The translations under genes and the position numbers were made by a program. The notes below the pieces were generated by a model. The model did no database searches and was not told the origin of the DNA. It worked only from the letters and a program-made list of their open reading frames with translations. DNA of 7,812 nucleotides from Pseudomonadota bacterium. GTDB taxonomy: Bacteria; Pseudomonadota; Alphaproteobacteria; Elsterales; Elsteraceae. The stretch is taken from contig JACQAI010000348.1 in assembly GCA_016195115.1 (NCBI GenBank), forward strand, positions 1-7,812, written 5' to 3'. This document shows positions 6,505-7,812 of the stretch, piece by piece; within the stretch, counting starts at the first letter, position 1, and every line of letters starts with the position of its first letter.

Positions 6505-7326
6505 ATGTCCCGGCCCGACGCCCTGCGTATCGTCTCGTTCAACATCCTTGAGGGGCTCCGGCCGGTCAAACCGCGGGCACGCGAGCGGCGCAATATCGAT
6601 CGCACGCGCTCCGAGGCGGCGCTCAGCCTGATCGGCGAACTCGCGCCCGATATTTTGGTCCTGAACGAAGCTTTGTTCTGCCGCCAGCACGCCGGTCACA
6701 TGATCGACTACGGCGAGCTGTTCGGCTTTCCCTACCAGGCCGCGGCGCTCTACGACGGCGCTTGGGGCAACGCCATCCTGTCGCGCCATCCGATCGCCAA
6801 GTCCGAGGAGATGCGCATCTACAACCGCAGCGGCCTGGCGGCGCTGATCAACGGCCCCGGCGGCCGCTTCACGGTCGCCTCCTACCATCCCCACCCGCAC
6901 CGCTATCCGGAGAACAAGGCGCTCGATTTCGCGCGCATGATCGGCGGCATCACGGGGCCCCTGATCCTGTGCGGCGATCTCAACTGCATCAGCCCGGAGG
7001 ACGCGATCGACCGCGCCCAGGTGGTCGCGGCGTTCGAGCGCATCACGCCGACCGCCGCCGACACCGTCGACCGCATGATCGAGAGCGGCAAGCTGGTGTT
7101 CGGCGCGCTCGCCGAGCGCGGCCTCGCCGACGCCATCCCGCCGGCCGGCCGGCGCTACTCGATCCCGACCGATCTGCTCAATGCCGACAAGGCCTCGGCG
7201 GTGCGCATCGACCACATCCTGGTCAACCCCGCGATCGAGGTGCTGTCCGGCGAGGTCGTGCACAGCCCCCACAGCAACCAGGCGAGCGACCATCACCCCG
7301 TGATGATCGAGTTCCGCGTCCGCTAG
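6505..7326 (+). CDS. Endonuclease/exonuclease/phosphatase (EEP) family protein
   Basis: The 273-residue protein has the EEP (exonuclease III/DNase I/inositol phosphatase-like) pattern. It contains SFNIL (11-15; N13), LVLNEAL (51-57; metal ligand E55), GNAILSRHPI (88-97), a histidine-rich SYHPHPH (126-132) in place of the usual T-H motif, CGDLN (156-160; D158, N160), RIDHILVN, and a terminal SDHHPV (261-266) with the catalytic D262/H263 pair. The family cleaves phosphodiester or phosphomonoester bonds using Mg2+; substrates range from nucleic acid to lipids and sugar phosphates and cannot be assigned. No signal peptide or membrane segment is seen. The ATG at 6505 begins just before the first conserved strand; an ATG at 6498 is out of frame. 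It is the only rightward gene and converges on the hydrolase gene with a 5-bp gap. Confidence 0.88.
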   Translation: MSRPDALRIVSFNILEGLRPVKPRARERRNIDRTRSEAALSLIGELAPDILVLNEALFCRQHAGHMIDYGELFGFPYQAAALYDGAWGNAILSRHPIAKSEEMRIYNRSGLAALINGPGGRFTVASYHPHPHRYPENKALDFARMIGGITGPLILCGDLNCISPEDAIDRAQVVAAFERITPTAADTVDRMIESGKLVFGALAERGLADAIPPAGRRYSIPTDLLNADKASAVRIDHILVNPAIEVLSGEVVHSPHSNQASDHHPVMIEFRVR

Positions 7327-7331
7327 CCTTT

Positions 7332-7812
7332 CTAATCGACCAGCTCGAGGATCGCGGCGATCATCGCCTCGGGCGCCTCGGCCGGAACGTTGTGGCCGAT
7401 GCGCGGCAGCACGCGGCGCTGATAGGGGCCGGTGAAAAAGCTCGTGTGCCGCTCGGATGTTGCGGCGGGGCCGACGCCGTTGGCGTCGCCGTGCAGCACG
7501 ATGGTCGGCACCGTGATCTTGGGCTGAGCGGCCAGGCGCTGCTCGAGCGGCTCGAGCGCCGGATCGCCCGGGGCGTAACCGTAGCGGTGGCGATAGGACT
7601 GGATCACCACCGCGACGAAATCGGGATTGTCGAACGACGCGGCGGTGCGCTCGAACGTCGCGTCATCGAAGCCCCAGTTCGGCGACCATAGCTGCCACAG
7701 CAGCTTGGCGATGCCGCGGCGGTTGGCCTCCAGCCCGGCGCGGCCGCGCTCGGTGTGGAAGTAGTACTGATACCAGTGGCGGTGCTCCTGCTCGGCCGCC
7801 GCCGGTTTCACC
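7332..7812 (-). CDS. Alpha/beta hydrolase, C-terminal part (5' end outside window)
   Basis: The visible 160 or so codons are the cap region and C-terminal core of an alpha/beta hydrolase. A cap-like stretch contains RGIAKLLWQLWSPNW, followed by the strand TIVLHGDANGV, whose Asp (codon at 7485-7487) is the likely acid of the triad. The terminal GHNVPAEAPEAM carries the likely catalytic His (codon at 7392-7394). The nucleophile elbow and oxyanion region must lie beyond the right edge. A GTG at 7811 could serve as a start codon, but it falls inside the fold, so the true start is upstream. Layout resembles epoxide hydrolase or haloalkane dehalogenase-like family members; substrate unknown. The gene ends 5 bp from the EEP gene, tail to tail, and belongs to a separate transcription unit from the seven-gene operon. 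Confidence 0.85.
   Translation of the reverse strand, partial: VKPAAAEQEHRHWYQYYFHTERGRAGLEANRRGIAKLLWQLWSPNWGFDDATFERTAASFDNPDFVAVVIQSYRHRYGYAPGDPALEPLEQRLAAQPKITVPTIVLHGDANGVGPAATSERHTSFFTGPYQRRVLPRIGHNVPAEAPEAMIAAILELVD

Overview
This is a GC-rich window with compact genes, GTG and ATG starts, and purine-rich Shine-Dalgarno sites. Gene content and codon style suggest an alphaproteobacterium, perhaps of the Rhodospirillales/Reyranella or Hyphomicrobiales type; this is inferred from protein style, and no rRNA or marker gene is present. I see no tRNA, rRNA, CRISPR array, insertion sequence, integrase or phage gene.

Layout: (1) Positions 1-1002, minus strand, hold the N-terminal 334 codons of a GltD/PreT-like NAD(P)H/FAD oxidoreductase with an Fe-S domain; the gene runs off the left edge. 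(2) Positions 1003-1254 are non-coding, with two GC-rich stem-loops and a weak promoter candidate. (3) Positions 1255-6423, minus strand, form a tight seven-gene operon. In transcription order it encodes SDR oxidoreductase 1, SDR oxidoreductase 2, an ACAD10/11-type acyl-CoA dehydrogenase, a small MmcQ/YjbR-family protein, a small muconolactone-isomerase-like protein, an ACAD10/11-type (APH-fold) phosphotransferase and a histidine phosphatase. Junctions are +11, +17, +3, +17, a small overlap (or +1), and a 4-bp ATGA overlap. (4) Positions 6424-6504 are an 81-bp divergent intergenic region with an imperfect palindrome. (5) Positions 6505-7326, plus strand, encode an endonuclease/exonuclease/phosphatase-fold protein. 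(6) Positions 7332-7812, minus strand, hold the C-terminal part of an alpha/beta hydrolase that converges on it and runs off the right edge.

How the genes may work together: the phosphotransferase and acyl-CoA dehydrogenase together match the two halves of the mammalian ACAD10/ACAD11 fusion proteins and the LvaA/LvaC pair of Pseudomonas putida levulinate catabolism. There a 4-hydroxyacyl-CoA is phosphorylated on the 4-OH, and the phosphate is then eliminated to give a product that re-enters beta-oxidation. With two NAD-type SDRs in the same operon (LvaD in the lva pathway is an SDR), the most economical reading is an operon for 4-hydroxy- or 4-oxo-acyl-CoA breakdown. It has no recognisable LvaB and no acyl-CoA ligase in view, and it adds a histidine phosphatase and two small proteins of unknown role. 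This is inference from families and gene order; the true substrate cannot be read from the sequence.
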